Part shown: one piece after another, positions 33,489 to 42,113 of the stretch | Numbering within the stretch: the stretch's first letter is position 1 | Layout of the letters: the number at the start of each line of letters is the position of its first letter | From: an uncultured Prevotellaceae bacterium | GTDB taxonomy: Bacteria > Bacteroidota > Bacteroidia > Bacteroidales > Muribaculaceae | DNA length: 46,420 nucleotides | Assembly: GCA_900318255.1 (NCBI GenBank) | Contig: ONJX01000033.1 | Coordinates: 1 to 46,420, forward strand | Direction: 5' to 3' | Program-made: the position numbers and the translations under genes | Notes under the pieces: model-generated | What the model saw: only the letters and a program-made list of their open reading frames with translations | Told to the model about the DNA's origin: nothing | The model's database searches: none

Positions 33489-35936
33489 TCAAGATTTCTT
33501 TTTCTTCTTCAGGTTCAAGTTCTTGAGGCTTATCTTGTTTTTCTTTTGGGCTTCGTTGCCATAGCCATAACCATAGCCATAGTTGCCATATCCGTAGCCG
33601 TAGCCATATCCGTAGCCATATCCTCCGTAGCCGTAATTCTTCTTGTCGATCTTGATGTCGTTGATGAGGATGGTGAGGTTCTTGAGCTTCTTCTCGTCGC
33701 TGGCCTTCTCAAGGTCGATCAGGAACTTCTTGTCGATGAAGCCATCGCGTATCACATATACTGTGAAGTCAACATATCGGTTGATGAGTGTGGCGTCGGC
33801 TATCAGTCCGAATGGCACGGTGTCGAGGATGATGTAGTCATATTTCGAGCGCAGTGAGTTGATGAGCTCCTCGAGATGCCTGTTCATCAGCAGGCTAGTG
33901 GGGTTGGGAGGAATGGCGCCCATGGGCACGATGTCGAGGTTCTCATGTATGCTGCCTTTGACGATGATGTCGTCGATGCTCGATGTCTTGCCCGAGAGGA
34001 AGGAGCTCACGCCAACGTTAGTCTCGGTGTTAGCATATTCCGAGAAGCGTCCCTTGCGCAAGTCGAGATCTACTACTACCACTTTCTTGTTGACGTAGGC
34101 ATAGGTGAGGGCTAGGTTCAGGGCTATGAAGCTCTTGCCTTCTCCTGGCCGTGTCGATGTGAACTGCATCACTGTGCCTATGCCTTCTTTGGCCTCGGCA
34201 ATGAAGTCGAGATTGGCTCTTACAATTCTCAACGCCTCCGATACACGATCTACCGAGTTCTCTGAGATGACAATCTCTTCGTTCTTCTGGTTGCTGTGCT
34301 TGCTGGGTATCTCGCCCACGATAGGAAGCTTGCATATCTCTTCCACGTCGTGGCGAGAGTGTATCTTGGAGTCGAGCGAGAGGATCCAATAGATCAGGTA
34401 GAGGATGAGAGCGGGAATGAGCAAGCCTATGAGCAGGCCTATGGCAAGGAACCGTGAAGTGTTAGGCGAGATGGGCGAGCCACTGCCTGTGGCACTCTCG
34501 ATGACCTTGGCATTAGGCTCGGTGATGGCGATTTGCAGTGCGTTCTCCTCGCGCTTGTTGAGCAGGTAGAGGAAGAGCTGCTCCTTCACGTTCTGCTGGC
34601 GGGTGACCTCGATGATTGATTTCTCATGCTCGGGCATCACCTGGCGACCTGCTTGTGCCGTGGCGGCTTGCGATTGTGCTTGAGAGGCCTTGGCACTGAG
34701 CTGGCCTATATAGTTGTTGATAGCCTTCTGAATGCCCGCCTTCTGGCTGCTTAACTCATTCTGGAGCTGTGCCATCACTGGGTTCTCGCCAGTGGCTGTA
34801 GAGGCTATCTTCTGGTATTTGAGCATGTTGTCATTATAAGCCTTGATTTGTCCCTCGATGCCTGCGTCGCTGATTCCAGAGTTGCTGGGGATGAGGGCAT
34901 TAGCTTCGATGCCGTTGACATAGTCGCGCATGCTGGCTGCCAAGCTCAGTTGCAGGCTGGCATCGGAGGCGTTCTCTTGGAACCTGATGCCCGACGAGGC
35001 ATCGGCATACATTGCCGAATTGGCACTTGCCGACTTGAGTTGTGCTATGCGGCTATCTACGCCACTAAGGTCTTGCGAGATGGCGCTGATGCGCTCGGCG
35101 ATGAAGTCCTCGGTGTTGCGTGCCACGCGGTTCTTGTCCTCGATGCCGTCTTGGTTGTAGGCCACGATGAGTGCGTTGAGGATGTCGATGCCCAGCTCGT
35201 TGTTGTCGGTAATGAGCGAGAGTTTGAGCACGTCGCTCAACTTGTCGGCCATTTCCACCTTCAGTGAGCCTAAGTATTTCTTGGCGGCACTGTTGATGGT
35301 ATATACTTTGGCAATCACGGTGTAACCCACATATTGTGTGTTGAAGAGCTTGGTCTTGGTCACAGCAATGGGTCCATAGGGAGTAGCCACTGTGTTTCCA
35401 AACTCGGCCTCTTTCCAGTTTTTGTCGCCATTGATGGAGAACTCAAATTTTGTTTCGCTTTTAGGCGATATAGAGATTGAGTAGTTGGTGTTAGTGTCAC
35501 GCATGGGTGTGATTTGCACTGGCGAGTGCTTGTAGGTGTTGATCTCGCGCAGATACACCTTGCCGTAGTATTGAATGTTGAGTCCCAGGTGCTCCACCAC
35601 GCTCTCCATGAGTTTTGTGGATTTGAGCTTGTGGGTCTCGTTAGCGATATCGGAGGTGGCCACGTTGAGTCCCAAATCGCCAAACACCTGCGCCTGGCTA
35701 CCAGCCTGCTTGCTGGTTTCGGTGGTGAGCATGATTGATGCCGATGAGCTATACAATTTGGGCTCGGACTTGCTCTTGAGCAGTGCCAAGCAAGTGCAGA
35801 TTATCGCCGAGATGACAAACCAATACCAGTTGTGGATGCAGGCGTTGAAGAACGCCTTGATGGGTATTGACGTGGTGAAGTTCTTTTTCTTTTTCTCGCT
35901 ATTGTTAGTGGGAGTTTCTTGAATAATCTCTTGCAT
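33489..35936 (-). CDS. wzc: Polysaccharide biosynthesis tyrosine autokinase, Wzc-like
   Basis: 815 aa inner-membrane bacterial tyrosine kinase that controls chain length and export of capsule or exopolysaccharide. Two membrane segments (~31-49, WYWFVISAIICTCLALL; ~500-525, FLAIGLLIGLLIPALILYLI) flank a Wzz-type periplasmic coiled-coil domain. The cytoplasmic kinase has Walker A STRPGEGKSFIALNLA, Walker A' VVVVDLDLRKGRF, and Walker B YDYIILDTVPFGLIADA. The C-terminal tail is a Gly-Tyr repeat (~768-795) followed by a Lys-rich end; tyrosines there are the expected autophosphorylation sites. No export or glycosyltransferase genes are adjacent. Confidence 0.95.
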   Translation of the reverse strand: MQEIIQETPTNNSEKKKKNFTTSIPIKAFFNACIHNWYWFVISAIICTCLALLKSKSEPKLYSSSASIMLTTETSKQAGSQAQVFGDLGLNVATSDIANETHKLKSTKLMESVVEHLGLNIQYYGKVYLREINTYKHSPVQITPMRDTNTNYSISISPKSETKFEFSINGDKNWKEAEFGNTVATPYGPIAVTKTKLFNTQYVGYTVIAKVYTINSAAKKYLGSLKVEMADKLSDVLKLSLITDNNELGIDILNALIVAYNQDGIEDKNRVARNTEDFIAERISAISQDLSGVDSRIAQLKSASANSAMYADASSGIRFQENASDASLQLSLAASMRDYVNGIEANALIPSNSGISDAGIEGQIKAYNDNMLKYQKIASTATGENPVMAQLQNELSSQKAGIQKAINNYIGQLSAKASQAQSQAATAQAGRQVMPEHEKSIIEVTRQQNVKEQLFLYLLNKREENALQIAITEPNAKVIESATGSGSPISPNTSRFLAIGLLIGLLIPALILYLIYWILSLDSKIHSRHDVEEICKLPIVGEIPSKHSNQKNEEIVISENSVDRVSEALRIVRANLDFIAEAKEGIGTVMQFTSTRPGEGKSFIALNLALTYAYVNKKVVVVDLDLRKGRFSEYANTETNVGVSSFLSGKTSSIDDIIVKGSIHENLDIVPMGAIPPNPTSLLMNRHLEELINSLRSKYDYIILDTVPFGLIADATLINRYVDFTVYVIRDGFIDKKFLIDLEKASDEKKLKNLTILINDIKIDKKNYGYGGYGYGYGYGYGYGNYGYGYGYGNEAQKKNKISLKNLNLKKKKKS

Positions 35937-35986
35937 AACTCAGGAGTGTTGTTTTTGTTAGTGATTGCTGTTTTTGTTTAAACGTG

Positions 35987-36016
35987 CAAAGTTAAGTATA
36001 TTTTTCTTATTATCAA
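35987..36016 (-). promoter_or_regulatory. wzc promoter
   Basis: Minus strand: TTG (36014-36016), 19 nt, then TAACTTTG (35987-35994), about 50 bp before the ATG. Confidence 0.55.
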
Positions 36017-36066
36017 CAATACTAAGGTGGAAAATTACGTATTTCGGTGAAAAGTGGCTCTTCTTG

Positions 36067-36097
36067 TTGCTACTTTGAAAAAAAATCACGATATTTG
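36067..36097 (+). promoter_or_regulatory. Promoter of the M6 peptidase gene
   Basis: TTG (36067-36069), 20 nt, then GATATTTG (36090-36097), one mismatch to TAnnTTTG. Leader of about 45 nt. Confidence 0.4.
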
Positions 36098-36145
36098 CAC
36101 TTTTCTTTGATTTCTGAAAATAGTTAAACATAAAATACCATTACA

Positions 36146-38386
36146 ATGAAGAAATTATTTTTCACAGTTTTTTGTGCGCTCGCTTGCTTGGTAGCTAGTG
36201 CAGTGCCAGCAATTCCCACGCCCCAAAAGGTGACCCAGCCCAATGGTGAGGCTCTCACCGTGAGAATCAAGGGCGATGAGTTCTTCCACTACATGACTAC
36301 CGTTGACGGCTACACCATCGTCAAGAACGCACAAGGCTATTATGCCTATGGCACCCTTGTCAATGATGAAGTGGTGGCCAGCAAGATTATTGCCCGCGAT
36401 GCCGAGAAACGCTCGGCAAGCGATAATGCCTGGCTCGCCGCCACTGGCAAGAACCTGAAGTCGGCAAGCAAGGTGGCACAGGGCATCAGGGCCCGCGCTC
36501 AGCGCGACGCTCTGCCGCATCTCAATCGAATCAACTACAACAACTTCCATGGCTTGGTGATCCTGGTGGAGTTTACCGACGCTCACTTCACCCGCAGCGA
36601 CGTGCAGGAGTTTTACGGCCACATGATCAACGATGTGGACTACACTGGCTATACTAACGAGGATGGCACAGCCAACCCCTACGGAAGCTGCACCGGCAGC
36701 GTGCGCGACTATTTCTACGACAACAGCAACGGCATTTTCTCGCCACAGTTTGACGTGGTGGGCCCCGTTGAAGTCAACTACTCGGTTGACCAGGGCAATC
36801 AGTATGCCTACAACATCTTCCAAAGCGCAGTTCAAAAGGTGAACCCCTATGTTGATTTCAGTCAGTATGACCTTGACAACAATGGTGCCGTTGACCTCAT
36901 CTACTTCATCTATGCCGACACCCCGTCGAGCAGCGACAGCAGTAGCCCCAATCACATCTGGCCTCACCGCTCGAGCTTCTATTCTTATGTGAAATACGAC
37001 GGCAAGTACATCCGCGACTATGCCTGCTCGGCCGAGTATATCTATGCCAAGAGCCAGGGCATCTTCGACGGCATTGGCACCATCTGCCATGAGTTCAGCC
37101 ACGTGCTGGGCTTGCCCGACCTCTACGACACCAACGAGAACGACGACAACACCAATGGCGAGGCACAGCATCCTGGCGAGTGGGACCTGATGGCTGGCGG
37201 CAACTACCAGAACAACGCCCGCACGCCTGTGGCCTACAGCCTCTATGACCGCTACAGCACCGGCTTTGCCAATTATCAGGTGATTACTGCCGAGGGCGAG
37301 TACACCCTCAACCCCACCAGCACCACTGGTGAGGGCTACATCCTCAAGACACCCACCAACAAGGAAGTGTTCCTCATCGACAACCGCCAGAACACTACCA
37401 AGTGGGACAGATATGCTCCTGGTCATGGCATGATCATAGCGCGCATGGACTCTACTAACGCCACTGTGTGGAACAACAATGCTCCTAACGGCAATGCCAC
37501 GCGCCTCTATTACGAGCTGCTGCGCGCCGGTGGCTCCATTGCCTTCCAGTCGCCCACCGACCCCTTCCCCGGCACTCGTGGCGTGTCAATGGTCACTAAC
37601 GACACTTATGCCAACCTCATGGCCTGGGGCAACAAGCCCAATCAATATGTCCTCTACAACATCCGTGAAGAGGGCGACGTGGTGAAATTTAATGTTAAGC
37701 TCGACGGCACCTTTGTCACTGTTGTTGAAGACTTTGAGCCCATGACGCCAAAAACATCTAATAACTCTGCAATAAACGATGAGGGCACCCTATCGGGCTG
37801 GACGCTCGCCAAATCTTGGCCAGCCACTACTGCCGCCGATGGCTCAACGGGCAACGGCAACATTGCAGTGGCCATGAAAAAGCCCAGCACCGCTACTATG
37901 ACCAGCGACGTGGCTTATGACACCTATATGATTTCGTTTGATTTCTATAACCCCACCAATATCAACGTGAACCTGCAGCTGATGATGTCAACCGACCAGG
38001 GTAAGACTTGGGTGGCTCAGAATAACGCGATGGGCAGCAACTCGGTGGTTGCTGGCCCCAGAATGAAGAGCACCATCAGCTTCCCTGTCACAGTGCAAGT
38101 GCCCGCCCGCTATCGCGTGGCTTGCACCTCTGGCTCTACCAGCTTGGCAGGCTATCTCGACGACTTCACCATCTATCACAATGGTGAGCTGAGTCCTGTA
38201 GTGCCTGTTCCTGGCGACGTGAACGGCGATGGCCAGGTTACTGCCGCCGATGTGACCTTGCTCTACAACATCATGCTTAACGAAAACTGGACAGGTGTTG
38301 TCAACGCCGACCAGAATGGCGACAATGTAATTACCAGTGCCGATATTACTGCTCTTTACAACATCTTGTTGGGCGGTGGCAAGTGA
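36146..38386 (+). CDS. Secreted M6-type metalloprotease with C-terminal dockerin-like module
   Basis: 746 aa. Signal peptide (MKKLFFTVFCALACLVASAV), then a propeptide-like region (~20-115). The M6 (immune inhibitor A-like) catalytic domain has the zinc motif HEFSHVLGLPD at residues 315-325 (HExxHxxGxxD) and the Met-turn WDLMAGGNYQN. A jelly-roll-like beta region follows (~540-680). The last ~60 residues carry two calcium-binding dockerin-type repeats (GDVNGDGQVTAADVTLLYN; ADQNGDNVITSADITALYN). There is no obvious T9SS C-terminal domain. It probably degrades extracellular protein; the dockerin partner is unknown. rsmI-like starts 21 bp downstream. Confidence 0.9.
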   Translation: MKKLFFTVFCALACLVASAVPAIPTPQKVTQPNGEALTVRIKGDEFFHYMTTVDGYTIVKNAQGYYAYGTLVNDEVVASKIIARDAEKRSASDNAWLAATGKNLKSASKVAQGIRARAQRDALPHLNRINYNNFHGLVILVEFTDAHFTRSDVQEFYGHMINDVDYTGYTNEDGTANPYGSCTGSVRDYFYDNSNGIFSPQFDVVGPVEVNYSVDQGNQYAYNIFQSAVQKVNPYVDFSQYDLDNNGAVDLIYFIYADTPSSSDSSSPNHIWPHRSSFYSYVKYDGKYIRDYACSAEYIYAKSQGIFDGIGTICHEFSHVLGLPDLYDTNENDDNTNGEAQHPGEWDLMAGGNYQNNARTPVAYSLYDRYSTGFANYQVITAEGEYTLNPTSTTGEGYILKTPTNKEVFLIDNRQNTTKWDRYAPGHGMIIARMDSTNATVWNNNAPNGNATRLYYELLRAGGSIAFQSPTDPFPGTRGVSMVTNDTYANLMAWGNKPNQYVLYNIREEGDVVKFNVKLDGTFVTVVEDFEPMTPKTSNNSAINDEGTLSGWTLAKSWPATTAADGSTGNGNIAVAMKKPSTATMTSDVAYDTYMISFDFYNPTNINVNLQLMMSTDQGKTWVAQNNAMGSNSVVAGPRMKSTISFPVTVQVPARYRVACTSGSTSLAGYLDDFTIYHNGELSPVVPVPGDVNGDGQVTAADVTLLYNIMLNENWTGVVNADQNGDNVITSADITALYNILLGGGK

Positions 38387-38407
38387 TAATTGCCAGGGTG
38401 AAAAGCC

Positions 38408-39115
38408 ATGATTGAGGTGGCTCTATATTTAATACCTGTTGGGCTCAGCGATGCTGAGCTCAGCAGGGTGTTGCCGCAGCACAACATTCAGGTGGTTAGA
38501 GAAATCAAGCATTTCATCGTGGAGAATGTGCGCTCGACAAGGCGGTTTCTCAAGAAGTGCGACCGCGATATCGACATCGACACGCTCACCTTCTATGAGC
38601 TCAACCGCCACACCCGCCCCGACGACATCCCCGCTATGCTCAAGCCGCTCAGCAGTGGCGAGGCGATGGGGGTAATCAGCGAGGCAGGATGCCCGGCCAT
38701 CGCCGACCCAGGTGCCGACGTCGTGGCAATAGCGCAGAGCCGGGGCCTCAAGGTGATACCGCTGGTGGGGCCGTCGAGCATCTTGATGGGGCTTATGGGC
38801 TCGGGCTTCAACGGCCAGAGCTTTGCCTTCCTGGGCTACCTGCCCATCGATGCGTCGCAGCGCGCCCGCAAGTTCAAGGAGATGGAGCAGCGCATAGTGC
38901 GTGAGAGTCAGACTCAGATTTTCATCGAGACGCCCTATCGCAACAATGCTCTTGTCGCCGAGCTGTGCAGGACAATGCCACCTCACATCAAGCTGTGCAT
39001 AGCCACTAACATCACTGGCGATGGCGAGCGCATCATCACCCGTGGGGTGAAGCAATGGCTCACCATGTTGCCCGACTTGAACAAGGTGCCCACCATCTTT
39101 TTGCTCTACAAGTGA
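38408..39115 (+). CDS. RsmI-like SAM-dependent methyltransferase
   Basis: 235 aa tetrapyrrole methylase-fold protein. Seen: SEAGCPAIADPGADVVAIAQ (the GCP-ADPG motif of RsmI), VIPLVGPSSILMGLMGSGF, and GQSFAFLGYLP. RsmI 2'-O-methylates C1402 of 16S rRNA. This shorter form lacks the usual TPIGNL start (here LYLIPVGLSDAELSRVLP) and the C-terminal domain, and belongs to a divergent Bacteroidota subgroup, so the substrate is uncertain. Probably cotranscribed with the peptidase and the MBL gene. Confidence 0.85.
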   Translation: MIEVALYLIPVGLSDAELSRVLPQHNIQVVREIKHFIVENVRSTRRFLKKCDRDIDIDTLTFYELNRHTRPDDIPAMLKPLSSGEAMGVISEAGCPAIADPGADVVAIAQSRGLKVIPLVGPSSILMGLMGSGFNGQSFAFLGYLPIDASQRARKFKEMEQRIVRESQTQIFIETPYRNNALVAELCRTMPPHIKLCIATNITGDGERIITRGVKQWLTMLPDLNKVPTIFLLYK

Positions 39116-39189
39116 GAGGGTGACACCCGCCTGGAGATTACGGAATGAGAGAGGGCAAGCCTCCAGTTCCTGATCTCTGTTAATTGAAA

Positions 39190-40170
39190 ATGAGTAAAAA
39201 TAATGATAAGTATCGCCAGCAGAGGCTGGGCGATAGTCGGTGGATTGATAAGTTTGCCATCGACAGCAACGATTTTGACGATGATTACTCACAAGCCGTG
39301 CAACAGACTCTGCCGCTTGACGAGGGCGACCACTGGAGTGGGTTGCAGTTTGTGAGTTTTGGAAGCGGCAGCAGTGGAAACTGCGCGTTTCTGGGTAACG
39401 AGAACGGAGGAGTGCTGATTGATGCTGGTGTTGACCCCGAGCATGTGTGCCACGACCTTGCCACTAACGGCATCGACATTAAGAAGGTGAAAGGCATAGT
39501 GCTCACTCACGACCATGCCGACCACATCCGCTATGCTTACAAGCTGGTGCGCGAGCACAAGCATCTGCGCATCTATTGCACTCCACGCCTGATGGGGGGC
39601 TTGCTGCGCCATCACAACATATCGCGGCGCATCAAGGACTACCAGGTGAGCATCTTCAAGGAGATACCGTTCTTTCTTGCGGGCATGAAGTTCACTGCCT
39701 TTGAGACGTCGCACGACGCCATCGACAACATGGGGTTCAGCATTGAAGTGGGCGACAACACCTTTGTAGTTGCCACCGACATGGGCATTATCACCGACCG
39801 AGCGGCTCACTACATGAGTCAGGCCAATTTCCTGATGATAGAGAGCAACTACGACCGCCAGATGCTCGACAGCGGGCGCTACCCCGAGTATCTAAAAGCC
39901 CGCGTGCGCGGCAACCTGGGGCATCTCGACAATGCCGTGGCGTCGAGCTTTGTGGCCACTCACTACCACAAGGCTCTGAAATGGGTGTTTCTGTGCCACC
40001 TGAGCAACGACAACAACACCCCCGAGAAGGCACTCGCCGCCATGACTACCGCCCTCGAGACGCAGGGGGTGAGTGTGGGTGATGGCACCAACTCGCCCGA
40101 CTCGCGCTGTCGCGACGTGCAGGTCTATGCTCTGCCACGTTACGACACGAGCCTGTGGTTTGTGCTGTGA
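39190..40170 (+). CDS. MBL-fold metallo-hydrolase, WalJ/YycJ-like
   Basis: 326 aa from the ATG at 39190; a TTG two codons earlier is unlikely. Residues ~50-326 are a metallo-beta-lactamase fold: FVSFGSGSSGNCAFLG, the zinc motif LTHDHADHI, FETSHDAIDNMGFSIE, VATDMGIITDRAAHY, and ATHYHKALKWVFLCHLSNDN. This matches YycJ-like exonuclease-type hydrolases. An acidic, polar 48-residue N-terminal extension (DSNDFDDDYSQAVQQ) precedes the domain and is not typical of the family. Confidence 0.88.
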   Translation: MSKNNDKYRQQRLGDSRWIDKFAIDSNDFDDDYSQAVQQTLPLDEGDHWSGLQFVSFGSGSSGNCAFLGNENGGVLIDAGVDPEHVCHDLATNGIDIKKVKGIVLTHDHADHIRYAYKLVREHKHLRIYCTPRLMGGLLRHHNISRRIKDYQVSIFKEIPFFLAGMKFTAFETSHDAIDNMGFSIEVGDNTFVVATDMGIITDRAAHYMSQANFLMIESNYDRQMLDSGRYPEYLKARVRGNLGHLDNAVASSFVATHYHKALKWVFLCHLSNDNNTPEKALAAMTTALETQGVSVGDGTNSPDSRCRDVQVYALPRYDTSLWFVL

Positions 40171-40173
40171 GGC

Positions 40174-40230
40174 GTTTATCGTTTATGGTTTATCGTTTAT
40201 GGTTTATGGTTTATCGTTTATGGTTTATGG
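40174..40230. repeat. Heptamer array GTTTAT(C/G), 8 units
   Basis: Eight contiguous heptamers from 40174, alternating C and G at the last position, starting 4 bp past the MBL gene stop. Part of the 275-bp gap before the next co-directional gene. Confidence 0.9.
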
Positions 40231-40244
40231 AAGACAGTGATGAG

Positions 40245-40342
40245 ACTAGATGATCTAGATGATCTAGAATATCTAGAAAATCTAGAATCTCTAGAGAACT
40301 CTTAACTCTTAACCCTTAACTCTTAACTTAACTCTTAACTCA
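40245..40342. repeat. TCTAGA-N3 array (6 units) joined to an AACTCTT heptamer array
   Basis: Units at 40245 (ACTAGA), 40254, 40263, 40272, 40281 and 40290, 9-bp period. Directly after them, 40297-40342 is a heptamer array (AACTCTT, AACCCTT). The rest of the gap (40343-40445) is AT-rich with no clear promoter. Confidence 0.9.
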
Positions 40343-40445
40343 CTGCCATTGCCTCGTCAGCTGCGATTAAACTTTACTGAATTTCATGAGTCAAATCTAC
40401 TAAATAACCATATTTTTTTTCATTACAAAAAAACGTTTTTTTACT

Positions 40446-40985
40446 ATGAAGAAGTTATTATTTATTGCTGCAATCGTAGCATTAGTGATGGGTACTGCTG
40501 TTGACGCCGATGCCAAGGTGAAGAAGAGCAAAGTTAAGAAGCAAAAAGCTCAAACCACCAAGACTATCACTAGCAACAAGCAGAACATGAAGGTTGACCA
40601 GGGCATGTACACCGCCGAGGAGGCTAGTCGCTTGGAAAACGGCGATGTCTCTGACCTCGAGATGGCGTTCTTGCAGAACTTCTATGGCCAGTATGTGTTT
40701 AATGGCAACATCTACAACGGCTCTTATTTCCCTTATGTAAAGACCAAATTCACTGCTGCCGCACTGGAGCAGATTACCGATGCCGAGGGCTATGACTGGT
40801 CGATTATCACTGGCCGCACCGAGGACTCGGTGGGCGTGACTCCACAAGATTTCAACATCAAGCGTCATGGGCAGAAGGGCTTTGAGGTTTCTGACTCTAA
40901 GGGCTTCAAGTGCTACATCAAGGTGGAAGGTGCCGACGGTGCTTACAAAATCACCCAAATCAGCAAGACTCCGGTGGATATGTAA
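40446..40985 (+). CDS. Secreted protein of unknown function, 179 aa
   Basis: Signal peptide (MKKLLFIAAIVALVMGTAVD, cut near DADA-K), then a Lys-rich stretch (KVKKSKVKKQK). The mature domain (~50-179) has LEMAFLQNFYGQYVFNGN, AALEQITDAEGYDWSIITGR, and CYIKVEGADGAYKITQI, recalling the small secreted DUF3828-type fold, but the assignment is weak. Probably periplasmic. Ends at a strong terminator shared with the convergent GYF_2 gene. Confidence 0.85.
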   Translation: MKKLLFIAAIVALVMGTAVDADAKVKKSKVKKQKAQTTKTITSNKQNMKVDQGMYTAEEASRLENGDVSDLEMAFLQNFYGQYVFNGNIYNGSYFPYVKTKFTAAALEQITDAEGYDWSIITGRTEDSVGVTPQDFNIKRHGQKGFEVSDSKGFKCYIKVEGADGAYKITQISKTPVDM

Positions 40986-41023
40986 TTTAGCACCGGCACA
41001 CTAATGATGTCATGAAAAAGTTA

Positions 41024-41052
41024 AGGGGCAGTGCCATAGCGGCGCTGCCCCT
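41024..41052. terminator. Terminator between the 179-aa protein and the GYF_2 gene
   Basis: AGGGGCAGTGCC (41024-41035) pairs with GGCGCTGCCCCT (41041-41052) over 12 bp, including one T-G pair, with a 5-nt loop. Convergent gap. Confidence 0.75.
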
Positions 41053-41083
41053 GTGCTTTCTGGGTGTGTGCTGGTGATGGGGT

Positions 41084-41971
41084 TTATAGTCTAAACATCC
41101 CTCTCATCATCACTTTCATGAACACGAGGAAGCCTATCATGAGCACGGCATAAACGCCTAGCAGGATATAGTCCATCTGTGTGGCCTCGGCCATGAGTTG
41201 CTTGTAGCTGTTGGCGTCGCTAATTTTCTCCACAGGCATGATGGCAAGCAGCGTGCACACTGCACCAACGATTCCTCCAATGAAAGGCATGATAAATGTG
41301 GAGCCCGAGCCTATCAGTATCATGTTGAGCAGTCCAAAGAGGAATGACAGCACAAAGAATCCCATTGCCAGGAACCCATATCTCTCGTTCTTAGCGATGC
41401 GCAGGATCAGCACCACCGAGATGCCTATAACGGCCAGTGAACTGAAGAGCATGAAAAGACCGGGCGCTGTGCCTTTGGGGAAATCAAGCAGGTTGAATGA
41501 GTCGATGAAATTGATTAATCCCACAATGGCCATGTAGCCCAGCACGAGGAACAAGACCAGCTTAAAGATGCCCTGGGTGTCCATGGTGCCCAGCGGATTC
41601 TGGGCTGGCTGCCCAGGCTGCTGCTGGTAGGGCTGCTGATAAGGCTGCTGGTAGGGTTGCTGAGCAGGCTGCTGGTAGGGTTGCTGAACAGGTTGCTGCT
41701 GGTAGGGTTGCTGAACAGGTTGCTGCTGGTAGGGTTGCTGAGCAGGCTGCTGCTGGTAGGGTTGTGCTGGAGCAGCAGGAGGTGGCACTGGGGCTGCGGG
41801 CTGCTGTGGAGCCAAGTATTGCGCCAGCTCAGGCACTTGGCTTGCTGGGGTCCAGTTGGCCATGCCTTCGGCCCACACCAGTGAGTTTGGCTCTAAGCCG
41901 TATTGCACCAACTGGTTGGCTGGCATGGGACCCACATTTTGATTGTTCTGGATAATAAAGAACTGTTTCAT
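41084..41971 (-). CDS. GYF_2 domain membrane protein with Pro/Gln-rich linker
   Basis: 295 aa. N-terminal GYF_2 (DUF4339) domain (~1-50): QFFIIQNNQNVGPMPANQL, then LVWAEGMANWTPASQVPEL. A linker (~53-122) is made of imperfect Pro-Tyr-Gln-Gln-Gln repeats, seen in DNA as 21-30-bp repeats of GGTTGCTGCTGGTAGG type. The C-terminal half has about four to five membrane segments (FKLVLFLVLGYMAIVGLINF; FMLFSSLAVIGISVVLIL; FLAMGFFVLSFLFGLLNMIL). GYF_2 proteins are of unknown role in Bacteroidota; the GYF domain may bind proline-rich peptides. The repeat number is likely variable. Confidence 0.88.
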   Translation of the reverse strand: MKQFFIIQNNQNVGPMPANQLVQYGLEPNSLVWAEGMANWTPASQVPELAQYLAPQQPAAPVPPPAAPAQPYQQQPAQQPYQQQPVQQPYQQQPVQQPYQQPAQQPYQQPYQQPYQQQPGQPAQNPLGTMDTQGIFKLVLFLVLGYMAIVGLINFIDSFNLLDFPKGTAPGLFMLFSSLAVIGISVVLILRIAKNERYGFLAMGFFVLSFLFGLLNMILIGSGSTFIMPFIGGIVGAVCTLLAIMPVEKISDANSYKQLMAEATQMDYILLGVYAVLMIGFLVFMKVMMRGMFRL

Positions 41972-42019
41972 AATAGCAAATTTTAGTGGATAAATTAAAA
42001 TTTTTTCTTTTTCATCTTA

Positions 42020-42050
42020 CAAAACTACACATTATTATCTAAACGGCAAA
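42020..42050 (-). promoter_or_regulatory. Promoter of the GYF_2 gene
   Basis: Minus strand: TTTG (42047-42050), exactly 19 nt, then TAGTTTTG (42020-42027), 49 bp before the ATG. One of the best consensus matches in the window. Confidence 0.65.
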
Positions 42051-42113
42051 ATTTTAGGTGCTTTTTTTGCTTTTTTCTCTTCGAGGTTTGGTGAAAAACT
42101 ATTGAAATTGTGA

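Noticed and set aside
36155..37426. 423-aa open frame on the minus strand of the M6 protease
   Set aside because: It lies fully antisense to a gene with clear motifs and has no family features; codon bias in this GC-rich coding DNA leaves long antisense frames.
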